From contig NZ_JAMBNY010000004.1 in NCBI RefSeq assembly GCF_023715345.1, positions 186,001 to 250,000 of the forward strand: DNA of 64,000 nucleotides, in the 5' to 3' direction. Shown in pieces: positions 53,793 through 63,154 of this stretch; within the stretch, counting starts at the first letter, position 1, and each line of letters begins with the position of its first letter. The position numbers and the translations under genes are program-made. The DNA comes from Paenibacillus camelliae (GTDB lineage: Bacteria; Bacillota; Bacilli; Paenibacillales; Paenibacillaceae). Under the pieces are notes generated by a model that worked only from the letters and a program-made list of their open reading frames with translations, was not told the origin of the DNA and did not search any database.

Positions 53793-54607
53793 TCCTCAGC
53801 TTCACCTGGACAAAAACCGAGAGGGCTAGAGCAGATTGCGTTCGCAACATCTGGCATATCTGAGGCTAAATCGTGAAAATAGCTATCCATGATGTGATTG
53901 GATGCTACGGATCCATGGCGGAAATTTCGTTGTACCTCGCCTTTAACATGAAGATAGAAGTAGGTCTCATCGGTTTGAGGCGAATGATAGACCAGCGTTG
54001 GAAGATGAGGCACAATATCGTACTTATTTTGAAAACGCCAGTGCAGTGGAACGGTATAGTTATATGCTTTGACAAAGGCAGGATCGCCAACTCGTGGAGC
54101 GCCGAATGTATAGACGATTGGGCCTTGAAACGGCATATAGGTGGCGATATCAAGCGCAGCGAGAGTTGCCAAGGCACCACCTAAGCTATGTCCAGTAATA
54201 TAGAGCGGCAGAGAAGGATCTAGCTCGCTCAGCAGCTCCATGACCTGTGGCCGGAGCTTGTAATAAATGTCGGTGAAGCCCTTATGGGTTAAACCGGCAT
54301 TTTTTATTGGGAAATATTCTGTCTGCTGAGCAATGAAATCATGCACCCAATCCATCGAAGTACTGCTTCCGCGGAACGCAAGAATTGCATTTTGCTCGGA
54401 GGCAAGTACAAATCCATAACGATCATTTTCGATTCCGAGCTCAGAAGTGACTATCGAACCAACTAATTCATATTGATCCGGCTTAATGAATGCCCCCGTT
54501 TCTTTATTGGCAAATTGAATGTACGTTTGGCTGCATATCGCAGCAAGAAATAATGCGCTTTGATAATTTGGCTCCTGAATGATACGTTGAGATTGCCCGT
54601 TCACCAT
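53789..54607 (-). CDS. Class 3 lipase-family protein
   Basis: The lipase core has GHSLGGALATLAALD (nucleophile Ser) and the region YDIVPHLP with a candidate Asp. No export signal follows the start chosen at the ATG preceded by GGAGGGG; a frame beginning at 54817 would add 70 residues of non-typical composition and has no binding site. Length 272. The fungal-type lipase fold suggests ester hydrolysis, but the substrate is unknown. Confidence 0.82.
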   Translation of the reverse strand: MVNGQSQRIIQEPNYQSALFLAAICSQTYIQFANKETGAFIKPDQYELVGSIVTSELGIENDRYGFVLASEQNAILAFRGSSTSMDWVHDFIAQQTEYFPIKNAGLTHKGFTDIYYKLRPQVMELLSELDPSLPLYITGHSLGGALATLAALDIATYMPFQGPIVYTFGAPRVGDPAFVKAYNYTVPLHWRFQNKYDIVPHLPTLVYHSPQTDETYFYLHVKGEVQRNFRHGSVASNHIMDSYFHDLASDMPDVANAICSSPLGFCPGEAED

Positions 54608-54807
54608 GATGTCCCCTCCGATCATATGTGGTAAGTAGACTATATAGTATGTAGATACTATTGAATGGGTAACTGCTGAGTTGAAAGAATTAAAGTAAGT
54701 GCAGCGCGACATAGACATTTTTTTGAAGTGTTCGCTATAATAGTGGGAGCATGAAGTACGTACATACAGCATGAGCTTTATCGATAAAATGACAATACGG
54801 AGGGGAA

Positions 54808-55779
54808 ATGATGACACTTAAAGTTGGATTAATCGGTACAGGCTGGTTTGGAGATATGCATGCAAAGCTGTTGACACAGCATAAGGATGTTGAGCTGCAA
54901 GCTGTAACTGCCAGCTCCCAGGAAAAGGCAGAAGCGTTCGCAGCAAAGCTTCCAAATGCAAAGGGGTATGGGGATGTTCAGCAAATGCTGGATGCGCATT
55001 CCTTAGATGCGGTTTATATATGCACACCACCGTTCGCACGAGGTAACTTTGAGCAGCAATGCATCGAGCGCGGTATACCGTTTCTAGTGGAAAAACCATT
55101 GTACAGTGAAGCTGAGCTACCTGAACAGCTATTGGAGGCAATAAGGGCGAGAGGCCTTATTACATCTGTCGGCTATCATTTTAGATATATGGATGGAACG
55201 GATCGAGCGCAGGAGCTGCTAGCTAACAGGCAGCTTGCACTAGCATTGGGTTACTGGATGGGCGGAGCGCCAGGAGGAACTTGGTGGCGCAGACAAGAAC
55301 GTTCAGGCGGTCAATTTGTTGAGCAGACAACGCATATCGTCGATCTGTTGCGCTATATTGCTGGTGAAGTAACTGAGGTATATGCTGCTTATCACGAAGG
55401 GATTCTAAGCTCACAGGACGCAAATGCGAACGTTGCAGATGCAGGTACGGTGACGTTGAAGCTTGAGGGTGGAATGATTGCAACGATTAGCAACACCTGT
55501 ATTATACCTGCTGGTGAACAAGCAGGGCTTCATTTCTACACGAATGAAGGGAAGCTTGAAATTAGTCATGGCGGAGTAAAGGATTTTACAGCTGCAACGG
55601 TGATTGAATATAAAAATAAAAGCAATCCGTATGAGAAACAAATGGAAGCATTTTTACATGCGGTAAAAACAGGCGATACCTCGTTAATTCGCTCTAGCTA
55701 TGAGGATGCTTGTAAAACACACCGAGTAACCATGGCAGCCAATGCATCCGCTCTAAGCGGACAAGTCATTAAGCTATAA
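54808..55779 (+). CDS. Gfo/Idh/MocA-family oxidoreductase
   Basis: An NAD(P)-binding Rossmann domain (GLIGTGWFGDMHA at residues 8-20) is followed by the EKP motif (FLVEKPLYS) and a C-terminal substrate domain with GGQFVEQTTHIVD. These enzymes oxidise or reduce sugars and sugar-like substrates. GGAGGGG precedes two neighbouring ATG codons (54808 and 54811). No partner genes lie next to it. A terminator follows. Confidence 0.88.
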   Translation: MMTLKVGLIGTGWFGDMHAKLLTQHKDVELQAVTASSQEKAEAFAAKLPNAKGYGDVQQMLDAHSLDAVYICTPPFARGNFEQQCIERGIPFLVEKPLYSEAELPEQLLEAIRARGLITSVGYHFRYMDGTDRAQELLANRQLALALGYWMGGAPGGTWWRRQERSGGQFVEQTTHIVDLLRYIAGEVTEVYAAYHEGILSSQDANANVADAGTVTLKLEGGMIATISNTCIIPAGEQAGLHFYTNEGKLEISHGGVKDFTAATVIEYKNKSNPYEKQMEAFLHAVKTGDTSLIRSSYEDACKTHRVTMAANASALSGQVIKL

Positions 55780-55818
55780 GTGCAAGGTAGAATCAATAAG
55801 AACTTACCCCTCATATAA

Positions 55819-55862
55819 ACAAAAGGTGGCACAGAGAATTTCTGTACCACCTTTTTGTTTTT
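55819..55862 (+). terminator. Terminator after the oxidoreductase gene
   Basis: AAAAGGTGG.ACAGA pairs with TCTGT.CCACCTTTT, followed by TTGTTTTTT. Confidence 0.87.
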
Positions 55863-55873
55863 TACATGGAGAT

Positions 55874-55933
55874 TATTCTCCGCCGATTAGGCTACAGCGC
55901 CGAGCTTCGTCATCTAAGTCGTGCTTTTGAACC
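55874..55933 (-). repeat. Element I copy E1 (partial)
   Basis: Only the P3 side (TTCTCCGCCGAT), the P2 region and the P1L arm (TCATCTAAGTCGTGCTTTTGAACC, minus-strand orientation) remain. It adjoins the complete copy E2. Confidence 0.65.
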
Positions 55934-55950
55934 TACCCAATTCCAATGAA

Positions 55951-56121
55951 GGTTTCAAACGCTCGGCTTTCAGGACCAAGAAGATGAGGTAAAACTAGAG
56001 AACGAGTAGCACAGCGTACGTTAGTTGGTACGTGAGCAATGGAGTTCACGGTTGAACCCCATATTCGCCGCCGATTAAGCTACAGCGCCGAGCTTCGTCA
56101 TCAAAGTCGTGCTTTTGAACC
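55951..56121 (-). repeat. Element I copy E2 (complete), abutting the corA-like stop
   Basis: P1 arms at 55951-55970 and 56103-56121. P4 reads like D3 (TGAGGTAAAACTAGAGAAC facing GTTCACGGTTGAACC), P3 is ATTCG-CCGC-CGAT, tipped by CGTACG..GGTACGTG. The element ends 9 nt before the stop of the co-oriented CorA-like gene. Confidence 0.83.
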
Positions 56122-56130
56122 ATCCTCTAT

Positions 56131-57312
56131 CTATTTGCGTTTTCTTGATGGTAGCGGGCCGTCCACCACCTGCTCCTGCTTAACCTCTCGCTTAAGCTTT
56201 TGTTTTCCTCTATGCTTCCGAGAAGGTAGCGCCTGCTGCTCTTCCATGGCATGCTTATCTAAAATCATCTCATTGAGCTTATGCTGCTTTATATTTTTTC
56301 GTTTTGAATGCGTGTCAAGAATATCGCCAGTCCAGCCCTTCCGCCAAAGCAGGAAATAAATAAATCCAGTTAATATCAGGATTGCCCCAACCATATAGAG
56401 GAAGCCTAGCGGCTCTTGCTTAAACGGCAGATCTATAAAGTTTGTGCCCCAGATCGCACCAATAATGGTTGCTGGCAAGCAAATGGCTGTGAAAATCGTA
56501 AGCGTACGGATAATTTCATTGCCACGAAAATTAGATAACGCATCATCTACAGAGATAAGCGTATCGATTTCAATAGCATAATGCTTTAGCAAATGATCAA
56601 TTCGCTGCAGCCGGTATTGAATGCGAGAATAGCCCTCGCTCGCTGTTAACAACTCCAAAAAGGCTTCCTTTGCAAGACCCTCTAGCTCGCGTATCGGTAA
56701 ATACAAATGACTATAATGAAGCAAATCATAGCGACGCTCAATAATGATCTCCAGTAAATCCTTGCGATTACGATCCTTCATGTCACGTTCCAGCTCGCCT
56801 AATCTTTCTTCAAACTGATCTAAGCCGATATGTATGCTCTCAAGCAGTGTGCCTAGCATAAGAAAGAAGGCTTCAGGTGCATTGGAGCAGCGCTCATAAT
56901 CTTCAAGCAAATGGAATTGTTGAAGACGCAGTGAGATCCGAGCGTCTCGATGCATGGTTAAAAGCTTTGTTTCCGAAAGCCAAAAATGAAAGGGAGTCGT
57001 ATCGGTCACATCCTTAGACAGCTGTACAATAATCGTCCCTTGTACAACTGATCCGTAACCGTCAATTTTTTTGATTAATATATTATTCGTAAATCGTTCA
57101 TAGCTGTCATTAATCCAAACTGCAGCTTCAGGATAAGCTTGAATGAGCTCTTGTTTCTCATTCATATAGCGTTCATCTGATTCTTGTAAGGAAGCCGCTA
57201 TCGATCTGGTACTGGATTGCTGCTGCCTTCGCTGCGTAGCAACGGAAATATGCTTTAGCTGCAGAACATGCCATTCCCAGCCCGTCATATAACGAAGATT
57301 TCGATGGATCAA
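56131..57312 (-). CDS. CorA-family magnesium/cobalt transporter
   Basis: A long cytoplasmic N-terminal domain with coiled helices is followed by two C-terminal TM helices. The signature normally YGMNF is WGTNF here, a variant of the G-x-N filter seen in CorA-like paralogues; ion choice is therefore uncertain. AAAAAGGAGG lies upstream of a TTG at 57312; the longer frame from 57390 has no such site. The last about 45 residues are Lys/Arg-rich. Length 393. Confidence 0.82.
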   Translation of the reverse strand: MIHRNLRYMTGWEWHVLQLKHISVATQRRQQQSSTRSIAASLQESDERYMNEKQELIQAYPEAAVWINDSYERFTNNILIKKIDGYGSVVQGTIIVQLSKDVTDTTPFHFWLSETKLLTMHRDARISLRLQQFHLLEDYERCSNAPEAFFLMLGTLLESIHIGLDQFEERLGELERDMKDRNRKDLLEIIIERRYDLLHYSHLYLPIRELEGLAKEAFLELLTASEGYSRIQYRLQRIDHLLKHYAIEIDTLISVDDALSNFRGNEIIRTLTIFTAICLPATIIGAIWGTNFIDLPFKQEPLGFLYMVGAILILTGFIYFLLWRKGWTGDILDTHSKRKNIKQHKLNEMILDKHAMEEQQALPSRKHRGKQKLKREVKQEQVVDGPLPSRKRK

Positions 57313-57522
57313 CGGATCTGCAACCTCCTTTTTATCACGTGCGTACAAACATCTACTTAACATCATAGCGTAACCGAAAACATGGCACAACTATAACAGT
57401 CAAATAATACATGATTAGAACTAATCTCTGAATATTCGACAATTCCCTTCGTTTGTGAGTGATCTATAAGCAAATGGGGAATAACAACAATGAAATGGTT
57501 ATATGTATGAGGAGGTTTAGAA

Positions 57523-58047
57523 ATGATTACAAAAGTTCTGCTATATAATAGCGAGCATGATTGTGCGGAAGGATTAAGGGCCTTGGAGAACAGCGGAGTT
57601 CCAGCTAATCAGCTGCGGGTAATTGTATCTAATGTCGAGCATAGCCGTCTGCTAAATGCAGAAACAGCCATTCATATTGATTTGTTAAGTGAAATTGCCG
57701 CTGCCAATCGAGGACAGGATGACCTTATTGAACGCGCAGATGAAGGATTTATTGTGCCGTTCTTCACACCACAAACTACTCTACAGGTGCCACTTGGTGG
57801 TATTCCGGGTATTGTTCAGCAGGATTTTGAACAAGAGCACGGTGTTCTGTCACTGATGGAATATGGCTTAACAGAGGAGACTGCTCATCGTTGTTTACTT
57901 GCGCTTCGCGCTGGGCAATGTGTCGTCTGCATAGAGGAGGAGGCGAATGACTCAGGCTTGTTCAATCAATTAAGCCTTGGTTTTGCTGACGAACGAGAGC
58001 AGCACGTTCCAGATGCTGGTGCAGCTGAAGTGTTGATTAATGAATAA
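57523..58047 (+). CDS. Predicted general-stress-type protein (YflT/GSP17M-like)
   Basis: The N-terminal VLLYNSEHDCAEGLRALENSGVPANQLRVIVSN looks like the ferredoxin-like fold of general stress protein 17M-type proteins. The middle has a Gly/Pro segment (PLGGIPGIVQ) and the C-terminal half a repeated alpha/beta pattern (LRAGQCVVCIEEE). Function unknown; 174 residues. GAGGAGG is upstream and a terminator follows. Confidence 0.6.
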   Translation: MITKVLLYNSEHDCAEGLRALENSGVPANQLRVIVSNVEHSRLLNAETAIHIDLLSEIAAANRGQDDLIERADEGFIVPFFTPQTTLQVPLGGIPGIVQQDFEQEHGVLSLMEYGLTEETAHRCLLALRAGQCVVCIEEEANDSGLFNQLSLGFADEREQHVPDAGAAEVLINE

Positions 58048-58052
58048 TGAAG

Positions 58053-58100
58053 CCTTTGCCTCTATTCCTTGTTAACGGGAGTAAAGGCAAAGGATTTTTT
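58053..58100 (+). terminator. Terminator
   Basis: CCTTTGCCT (58053-58061) pairs with AGGCAAAGG (58085-58093), followed by six T residues. Confidence 0.86.
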
Positions 58101-58102
58101 AG

Positions 58103-59344
58103 TTATCTAGAAAGTCTGGAAAGTGAAAGCATTGAGAGCAGCTCATGCTCGGCAGTATTTTCATTGCCTAGCACGATCGGCACGGCAAGCATTGCGCCAA
58201 GCATGCTGTAAATCGTTCCGTTGCCTCCATAGCCTAAAATGTACACATGCTTTGAATTGGAAGGATCTAATCCAATATAAGGTAAGCCATCCTGTGGTTC
58301 GTAAAAGTACGCATTCCAGCTTTGATAGGCAGCAGCATGAAAGGAAGGGAAGAGCTCGTTAAGCTTTGCGAGCAGCCTATCGATATGTCTGTTATTGGAA
58401 GGCTTGTCTCGATCAAGCTTGGATGAGGTTTCATCCAGACCGCCGATGATTACACGGGAATCGGGGGTGGTTCGCGCATACAAATATGGCCTTGCGGTTT
58501 CCCACAGCAGCATCCCATTATACCAGCTGCTAAGATCAGCAATAGGCTCTGTAACAACGACATATGAACGATTAGACTTAACATTTAATTCCGTGAGCTG
58601 TAGCTGCTCAGAATGGTAGCCAACGGCATGGATGATATATTCAGCTTCAATTGTATACTGATCATTGATAAGAACAGAGAAAGCTCCTTTGTTATGCTGC
58701 CGAATTGACGATGCCCTAGAATGCTCAAACAGCTTTATCCCTCGTTGGCTTAAATATTGAGCGAGCCTGATGACGAATAAATGCTGATTGATTTCAGCAT
58801 CTTGATGCGTGACTAGGGCAAGCCGCTTCGAAAATGGAAAGTGCTGCTCAATGATATACTGATCCCACAGCTCACAAGGAAGATCAATGCTAGACAAAGC
58901 TTCATATTCCTTTTGCAGTTTATCAATATCCTTTAGATCCGAGCAATATTGCATGCTCGATCGTGATTGTAGCTGGCAATCTCCTACTTCTTGCTGCAGC
59001 AGGGATGCGATTCTTCTAACTTCATCAATTGCACGGAAGCAGCTTCTATAAAACAAATCAGCTTCTTGCCTACCAATCATTTTACGAAGCTCATGCAGCA
59101 TAAGATCACTACAATATTGCAGCAAGCCTGTGCTTGCCAGTGAACTACCTTCCGATATTTCCTTCCCTTCAACTAGAACACATTCGATATTTTGCTCATG
59201 CAGCTTAAACGCAGTAAGTAGGCCAGACATACCGCCACCAATAATTAACACTTTCGTTCGGAGCGACTCACGTAGAGTAGGCCACTCTGTATCGCCTGTC
59301 GTATATGTGTTCCAGTAATTAGCTCCTGTATGAAGCTCTTTCAT
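58103..59344 (-). CDS. FAD-dependent (DAO-type) oxidoreductase
   Basis: The FAD motif LIIGGGMSGLLTAF is near residue 35, and the C-terminal part has GYGGNG. This is the glycine/D-amino-acid oxidase family, in the subgroup that often carries an extra C-terminal Rieske domain; none is visible here. The 413-residue enzyme should oxidise an amine or amino acid. GAGGTGA precedes the start. No transporter or partner lies next to it, so the substrate is open. Confidence 0.83.
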   Translation of the reverse strand: MKELHTGANYWNTYTTGDTEWPTLRESLRTKVLIIGGGMSGLLTAFKLHEQNIECVLVEGKEISEGSSLASTGLLQYCSDLMLHELRKMIGRQEADLFYRSCFRAIDEVRRIASLLQQEVGDCQLQSRSSMQYCSDLKDIDKLQKEYEALSSIDLPCELWDQYIIEQHFPFSKRLALVTHQDAEINQHLFVIRLAQYLSQRGIKLFEHSRASSIRQHNKGAFSVLINDQYTIEAEYIIHAVGYHSEQLQLTELNVKSNRSYVVVTEPIADLSSWYNGMLLWETARPYLYARTTPDSRVIIGGLDETSSKLDRDKPSNNRHIDRLLAKLNELFPSFHAAAYQSWNAYFYEPQDGLPYIGLDPSNSKHVYILGYGGNGTIYSMLGAMLAVPIVLGNENTAEHELLSMLSLSRLSR

Positions 59345-59379
59345 AAGGGAATCACCTCGGAATTAGTATGCCTTGGTGA

Positions 59380-60291
59380 TCAGTCTTCTAATACTTGTTT
59401 TCGATAAGATGTAGGTGATTGCTGATAGGCTTTCCGGAATTGCTTAGAAAAGTAAAGCGCATCTTGAATGCCTACTGAGGCAGATACCTGTTCAATCGTA
59501 AGCTCAGGTCGTTCTCTCAGCAAATGTCTTGCATGATCAAGGCGCAAATTAAGTAAGAAGGTGCTCGGAGGCATGCCGACCTTCTGCTTGAACAATCTCG
59601 ATAAATAGGCACGATTATAGCCAAATGCTTCTGCCATATGCTCAATGCTGACGGGATGTGTATACTGTGATGTCAGATAGTGCACCATTTGTTTATGAAG
59701 CTGCTGCTCTGCACGAGATGAGCTTGGCAGCAGCTGAGCTTCTGGGAGCTGCTTCTTTCCGTAGTCTGACATTATAAGCTGGAGCAAGCCTGATGCTCGT
59801 ATAGATGAAGTCACATGACCTTCGCGAAACGCTTCTAGTATTTGCTGATAGCTGGAGGCTGTATGGGTATAATCATCTAAGGATACAACTTCACAAGTGG
59901 GCTGAAACCCTGCAAGTGCAACGAGCTGATCAGCCACATCGCCAGTGAACGCTACCCATCGGTATTGCCACGGTTCATTTGCGTCCGATTCATAGGATAT
60001 GAGCTGATTGGGGCGAATGAGGAAGGTATCACCTGCCTTGAGTTGATAGCGCTCATGCTCCGTCACATAGCTGCCACGTCCACTTAGAACAATGTGCATA
60101 AGGTAAAAGCTATATACTTTAGGACCAAGCCGGTGGTTGGGAAGTGTCTGACTTTCGCCTGCGAACAGTACATGCAGGCTGCCGTTTTGCTCCATGCTTG
60201 GATTAGAAGCAACTCGATAGCTTTCTGGTTTATAGACAGCCTGCTTATCTGGTGGCTGCTCCTCTGGTCGATTGAATGAGGTATGGAACAT
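59380..60291 (-). CDS. AraC-family regulator next to the gal operon
   Basis: A cupin-type sensor domain (LHVLFAGESQ, GDTFLIRPNQLISYE) precedes a two-HTH DNA-binding domain ending SKQFRKAYQQSPTSYRK. The start is the ATG behind AAGGAGGGG; a longer frame from 60366 is not supported. It is divergent from galK, and this class commonly activates adjacent sugar genes in response to an alpha-galactoside or related sugar. The 160-nt divergent promoter supports control of gal. Confidence 0.85.
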   Translation of the reverse strand: MFHTSFNRPEEQPPDKQAVYKPESYRVASNPSMEQNGSLHVLFAGESQTLPNHRLGPKVYSFYLMHIVLSGRGSYVTEHERYQLKAGDTFLIRPNQLISYESDANEPWQYRWVAFTGDVADQLVALAGFQPTCEVVSLDDYTHTASSYQQILEAFREGHVTSSIRASGLLQLIMSDYGKKQLPEAQLLPSSSRAEQQLHKQMVHYLTSQYTHPVSIEHMAEAFGYNRAYLSRLFKQKVGMPPSTFLLNLRLDHARHLLRERPELTIEQVSASVGIQDALYFSKQFRKAYQQSPTSYRKQVLED

Positions 60292-60375
60292 TGATAACCC
60301 CTCCTTATGTACATTGTACCGTATTGAAATGATGTGTAAAGTCACATTAGTCCATACATATTTCACTTGTAACCA

Positions 60376-60404
60376 TTTAGTTAAATAAGTTTAATGTCTA
60401 TAAT
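60376..60404 (+). promoter_or_regulatory. Candidate galK promoter
   Basis: TTTAGT (60376-60381), a 17-nt spacer and TATAAT (60399-60404) lie about 45 nt upstream of the galK start and 85 nt from the divergent AraC gene. The weak -35 fits activation by an AraC-type protein. Confidence 0.5.
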
Positions 60405-60450
60405 AAAAGCAAGATCTACAATAACATTGTTGTAAAGGATGGTACGATTC

Positions 60451-61623
60451 ATGGCGAATATTCAAGAGTTGAAAAATGAATTTGTAAAACGCTTTGGAGC
60501 TTCCGAGCAAGACATTCATGTGTTCCACGCACCAGGTCGTGTTAACTTAATAGGAGAGCATACAGATTATAACGGAGGCTATGTGTTTCCGGCGGCATTG
60601 ACGTTCGGTACGACGCTAGTGGTTCGCAAAAGAGAGGATAAAGGTCTAGGACTAGCTTCTACAAATTTCCCAAGCACTAGTGTACTGAGCGTGAAAAAAG
60701 TAGTTTATGACGAAGCCGATGATTGGATGAACTACCCTAAGGGGATCGTAAATGAGCTTCATCAGCAGGGAGTCGTATTCAGCTCAGGATATGATCTGTT
60801 GTTCCACGGTGAAATTCCTAACGGCGCTGGATTATCTTCCTCTGCATCGATCGAAGTTGTTACTGCATTCGCGCTGCTTACGCTTGAGAAGCAACCAGTG
60901 GATACTGTGAAGATCGCATTAATGGCACAAAAATCAGAGAACGAATTTAATGGTGTGAAATGCGGAATTATGGATCAATTTGCTGTAGCAAACGGCAAAA
61001 AGGATCATGCGATATTGTTAATGTGCGATACGTTGGAGTATGATCTTGTACCATTCCAATCCGGCAGCTACAAGCTTGTTATCGGTAATACGAACAAACG
61101 TCGTGGTCTAGTTGATTCAGCTTACAATGAACGTCGTGCTCAATGTGAGCAAGCAGTACAGGATCTACGTCAGGCTCATCCTGAGCTAACGTTGCTCGGT
61201 CAGCTATCGCTAGATCAATTTAACGCCTCAAAGCATCATATTAAGGATGAGGTTGTGCTTAAGCGCGCACAGCATGTCGTTGAGGAAATTGATCGTGTGT
61301 TGAAATCAATGGACGCACTAAAACAAAATGATCTCGAGCAATTCGGTCAATTAATGAACGGATCACATGATTCGCTGCGTGACTTGTACGAAGTTACTGG
61401 AGCTGAATTGGATGCTATGGTTGACGCAGCTCGTAAAGTTAACGGCGTATTAGGCGCGCGTATGACAGGAGCTGGCTTTGGAGGCTGTACTGTATCTCTT
61501 GTTCATGAGGATTCCATCGAGCAGTTTAAGGAGCAGGTTGGTAAGGAGTATACAGAGAAAACGGGGTTGGTGGCGGAGTTTTATGTGTGCTCTATCGGAA
61601 ACGGCGTAGAACAGCTCTCCTAG
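60451..61623 (+). CDS. galK: Galactokinase
   Basis: It phosphorylates galactose to galactose 1-phosphate, the first Leloir step. The GHMP signature PGRVNLIGEHTDYNGG is near residue 28, the phosphate loop GAGLSSSASIEV is in the middle, and MTGAGFGGC is near the C-terminus. The ATG at 60451 with AAAGGATGG upstream is preferred over 60439. Length 390. The stop codon is followed at once by element I copy F1, which together with F2 and F3 separates it from galE. Confidence 0.94.
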   Translation: MANIQELKNEFVKRFGASEQDIHVFHAPGRVNLIGEHTDYNGGYVFPAALTFGTTLVVRKREDKGLGLASTNFPSTSVLSVKKVVYDEADDWMNYPKGIVNELHQQGVVFSSGYDLLFHGEIPNGAGLSSSASIEVVTAFALLTLEKQPVDTVKIALMAQKSENEFNGVKCGIMDQFAVANGKKDHAILLMCDTLEYDLVPFQSGSYKLVIGNTNKRRGLVDSAYNERRAQCEQAVQDLRQAHPELTLLGQLSLDQFNASKHHIKDEVVLKRAQHVVEEIDRVLKSMDALKQNDLEQFGQLMNGSHDSLRDLYEVTGAELDAMVDAARKVNGVLGARMTGAGFGGCTVSLVHEDSIEQFKEQVGKEYTEKTGLVAEFYVCSIGNGVEQLS

Positions 61624-61775
61624 AGCGGACTTTGATGACGATGTGTTGCGTTGTAGCTTAATCGACGGCGAATATGGAACGCTACCGAAACCTCCGGTGC
61701 TCACGTACCAATAACGTACGCTGCGCTCCTCGGTTTCTAGTATCGTCCCATCTTCTTGGTCCTGAAAGCCCGCTT
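61624..61775 (+). repeat. Element I copy F1, directly after the galK stop
   Basis: P1 arms AGCGGACTTT and AAAGCCCGCTT match D-type copies but are shorter. P3 is AATCG-ACGG-CGAAT; P4 is the GAAACC/GGTTTC type, as in D1, tipped by CACGTACCAATAACGTACG. The element begins at the base after the galK stop codon. Confidence 0.83.
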
Positions 61776-61936
61776 GCGGACTTTGATATCGATGATTATG
61801 CTAACGCAGCATAGTCGACATCGAATCTTGAACGCAAGCGAAAACTCCGTTGCTCACGTACCAACTAACGTACGCTGCGCTACTCATTTTCTACTAGCGT
61901 CCAAGCTTCTCGGATCTGAAAGCCCGCATTTGAACC
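61776..61936 (+). repeat. Element I copy F2
   Basis: P1 arms GCGGACTTT and AAAGCCCGC. P2 is TATGCT-AACGC-AGCATA, the clearest P2 stem in the family. P4 resembles D2, with CTTGAACGC.AGCGAAAA facing TTTTCTA.CTAGCGTCCAAG. Confidence 0.8.
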
Positions 61937-61951
61937 TTTTTTGAAGATGTA

Positions 61952-62011
61952 GTTCAAAATTGCGGACTTTGATGACGATGCAACTTCGTCCTGAAAGCCC
62001 ACATTTTGAAC
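61952..62011 (+). repeat. Element I copy F3, minimal (P1 only)
   Basis: A 60-nt form in which GTTCAAAAT..GG.CTTT..GACGA faces TTCGTC..AAAGCC..ATTTTGAAC with a 6-nt loop. P2, P3 and P4 are missing, leaving the closing stem alone. Confidence 0.8.
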
Positions 62012-62137
62012 CTTTATTGGAAGTTGAAGTTCCTTTTGAGTAATGACTACGAAGCGGGACTCGCTTACAAGTCGCGAGTCTCTATTAAGAATAGTAAGAC
62101 ACGTTTTTATATATAAAAAATTGAGGGAGATGTTATC
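62012..62137 (+). other. galE leader
   Basis: GACTCGC (62058-62064) pairs with GCGAGTC (62074-62080). No T tract follows, so this is a weak terminator or a leader hairpin. GAGGGAGA lies just before the galE start. No other gene is seen. Confidence 0.4.
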
Positions 62138-63124
62138 ATGGCGGTTTTAGTTACTGGTGGTGCAGGTTATATCGGTTCTCACACGGTTGCTGCTTTGCAA
62201 GAACGCGGTGAGGAGATTGTAGTCATTGATAATTTACAGCAAGGCCATCGAGAAGCGCTTTTAGGCGGCAAGCTGTATGTTGGGGATTTGAGAGATGGCG
62301 AGACGCTTGATAAGCTGTTCAGCGAAAATCAAATCGATGCGGTTATTCATTTCGCAGCAAACTCTCTTGTTGGCGAAAGCATGAAGGTGCCAGGCAAATA
62401 CTATCACAACAACGTGTACGGAACGCTTTGCCTGCTTGAAAAAATGAATGAATATGGCGTGAAGAAAATCGTCTTCTCCTCGACTGCAGCGACGTACGGC
62501 GAGCCAGAAAATGTGCCTATCGACGAATATGATCGCACAGCACCTACGAATGCTTATGGTGAAACGAAGCTCGCTATGGAGAAGATGATGGGTTGGTTCG
62601 ATGTTGCCCATGAAGTGAAGTATATTTCACTTCGCTACTTTAACGCTGCGGGTGCACATGCGAGCGGTAAAATTGGTGAAGCGCATGATCCAGAAACGCA
62701 TCTTATTCCTATCGTGCTTGAAGCAGCACTAGGCAAGCGTCCACATATTTCTGTGTTTGGTGATGACTATGCTACTGAGGATGGTACATGTATCCGCGAT
62801 TACATTCATGTAAGCGATCTGGCAGATGCACACGTGCTTGCGCTTGATGCTTTGCGTGCAGGCAAGGATAGTGCCATTTACAATCTTGGAAGCAGCAATG
62901 GCTTCTCTGTAAAAGAGGTAATCGACATCGCACGTGAAGTAACTGGTCGTGAGATCCCAGTTGTTATGGAACAACGTCGTGCGGGAGATCCAGCGGTACT
63001 TATCGCATCGTCAAGCCGTGCACGTGAAGAGCTTGGCTGGAATCCTTCACGCAGCAATTTGAAAGAAATTATTGCAAGTGCTTGGAGCTGGCATCTTAAC
63101 CACCCTAACGGCTACAGCAAGTAA
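62138..63124 (+). CDS. galE: UDP-glucose 4-epimerase
   Basis: It interconverts UDP-glucose and UDP-galactose. The NAD motif VTGGAGYIGSHTV is at residues 5-17, the catalytic SSTAATYG with the YxxxK-type Tyr (NAYGETK) is central, and RYFNAAGAH follows. Length 328 is normal. GAGGGAGATG precedes the start. It sits between galK and galT in one gal operon on the same strand, but is separated from galK by 514 nt of repeats. Confidence 0.95.
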   Translation: MAVLVTGGAGYIGSHTVAALQERGEEIVVIDNLQQGHREALLGGKLYVGDLRDGETLDKLFSENQIDAVIHFAANSLVGESMKVPGKYYHNNVYGTLCLLEKMNEYGVKKIVFSSTAATYGEPENVPIDEYDRTAPTNAYGETKLAMEKMMGWFDVAHEVKYISLRYFNAAGAHASGKIGEAHDPETHLIPIVLEAALGKRPHISVFGDDYATEDGTCIRDYIHVSDLADAHVLALDALRAGKDSAIYNLGSSNGFSVKEVIDIAREVTGREIPVVMEQRRAGDPAVLIASSSRAREELGWNPSRSNLKEIIASAWSWHLNHPNGYSK

Positions 63125-63154
63125 TATTACGTCAAGAAGGAAGGGGAATTAATT

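Noticed and set aside
55874-56121. Element I copies as ordinary Rho-independent terminators
   Set aside because: No T run follows P1 or P4 in any copy, unlike the clear terminators elsewhere in the window.
3121-62011. Element I as an insertion sequence
   Set aside because: No transposase or target-site duplication is visible, and complete copies are only about 170 nt. Mobility by a transposase encoded elsewhere cannot be excluded.
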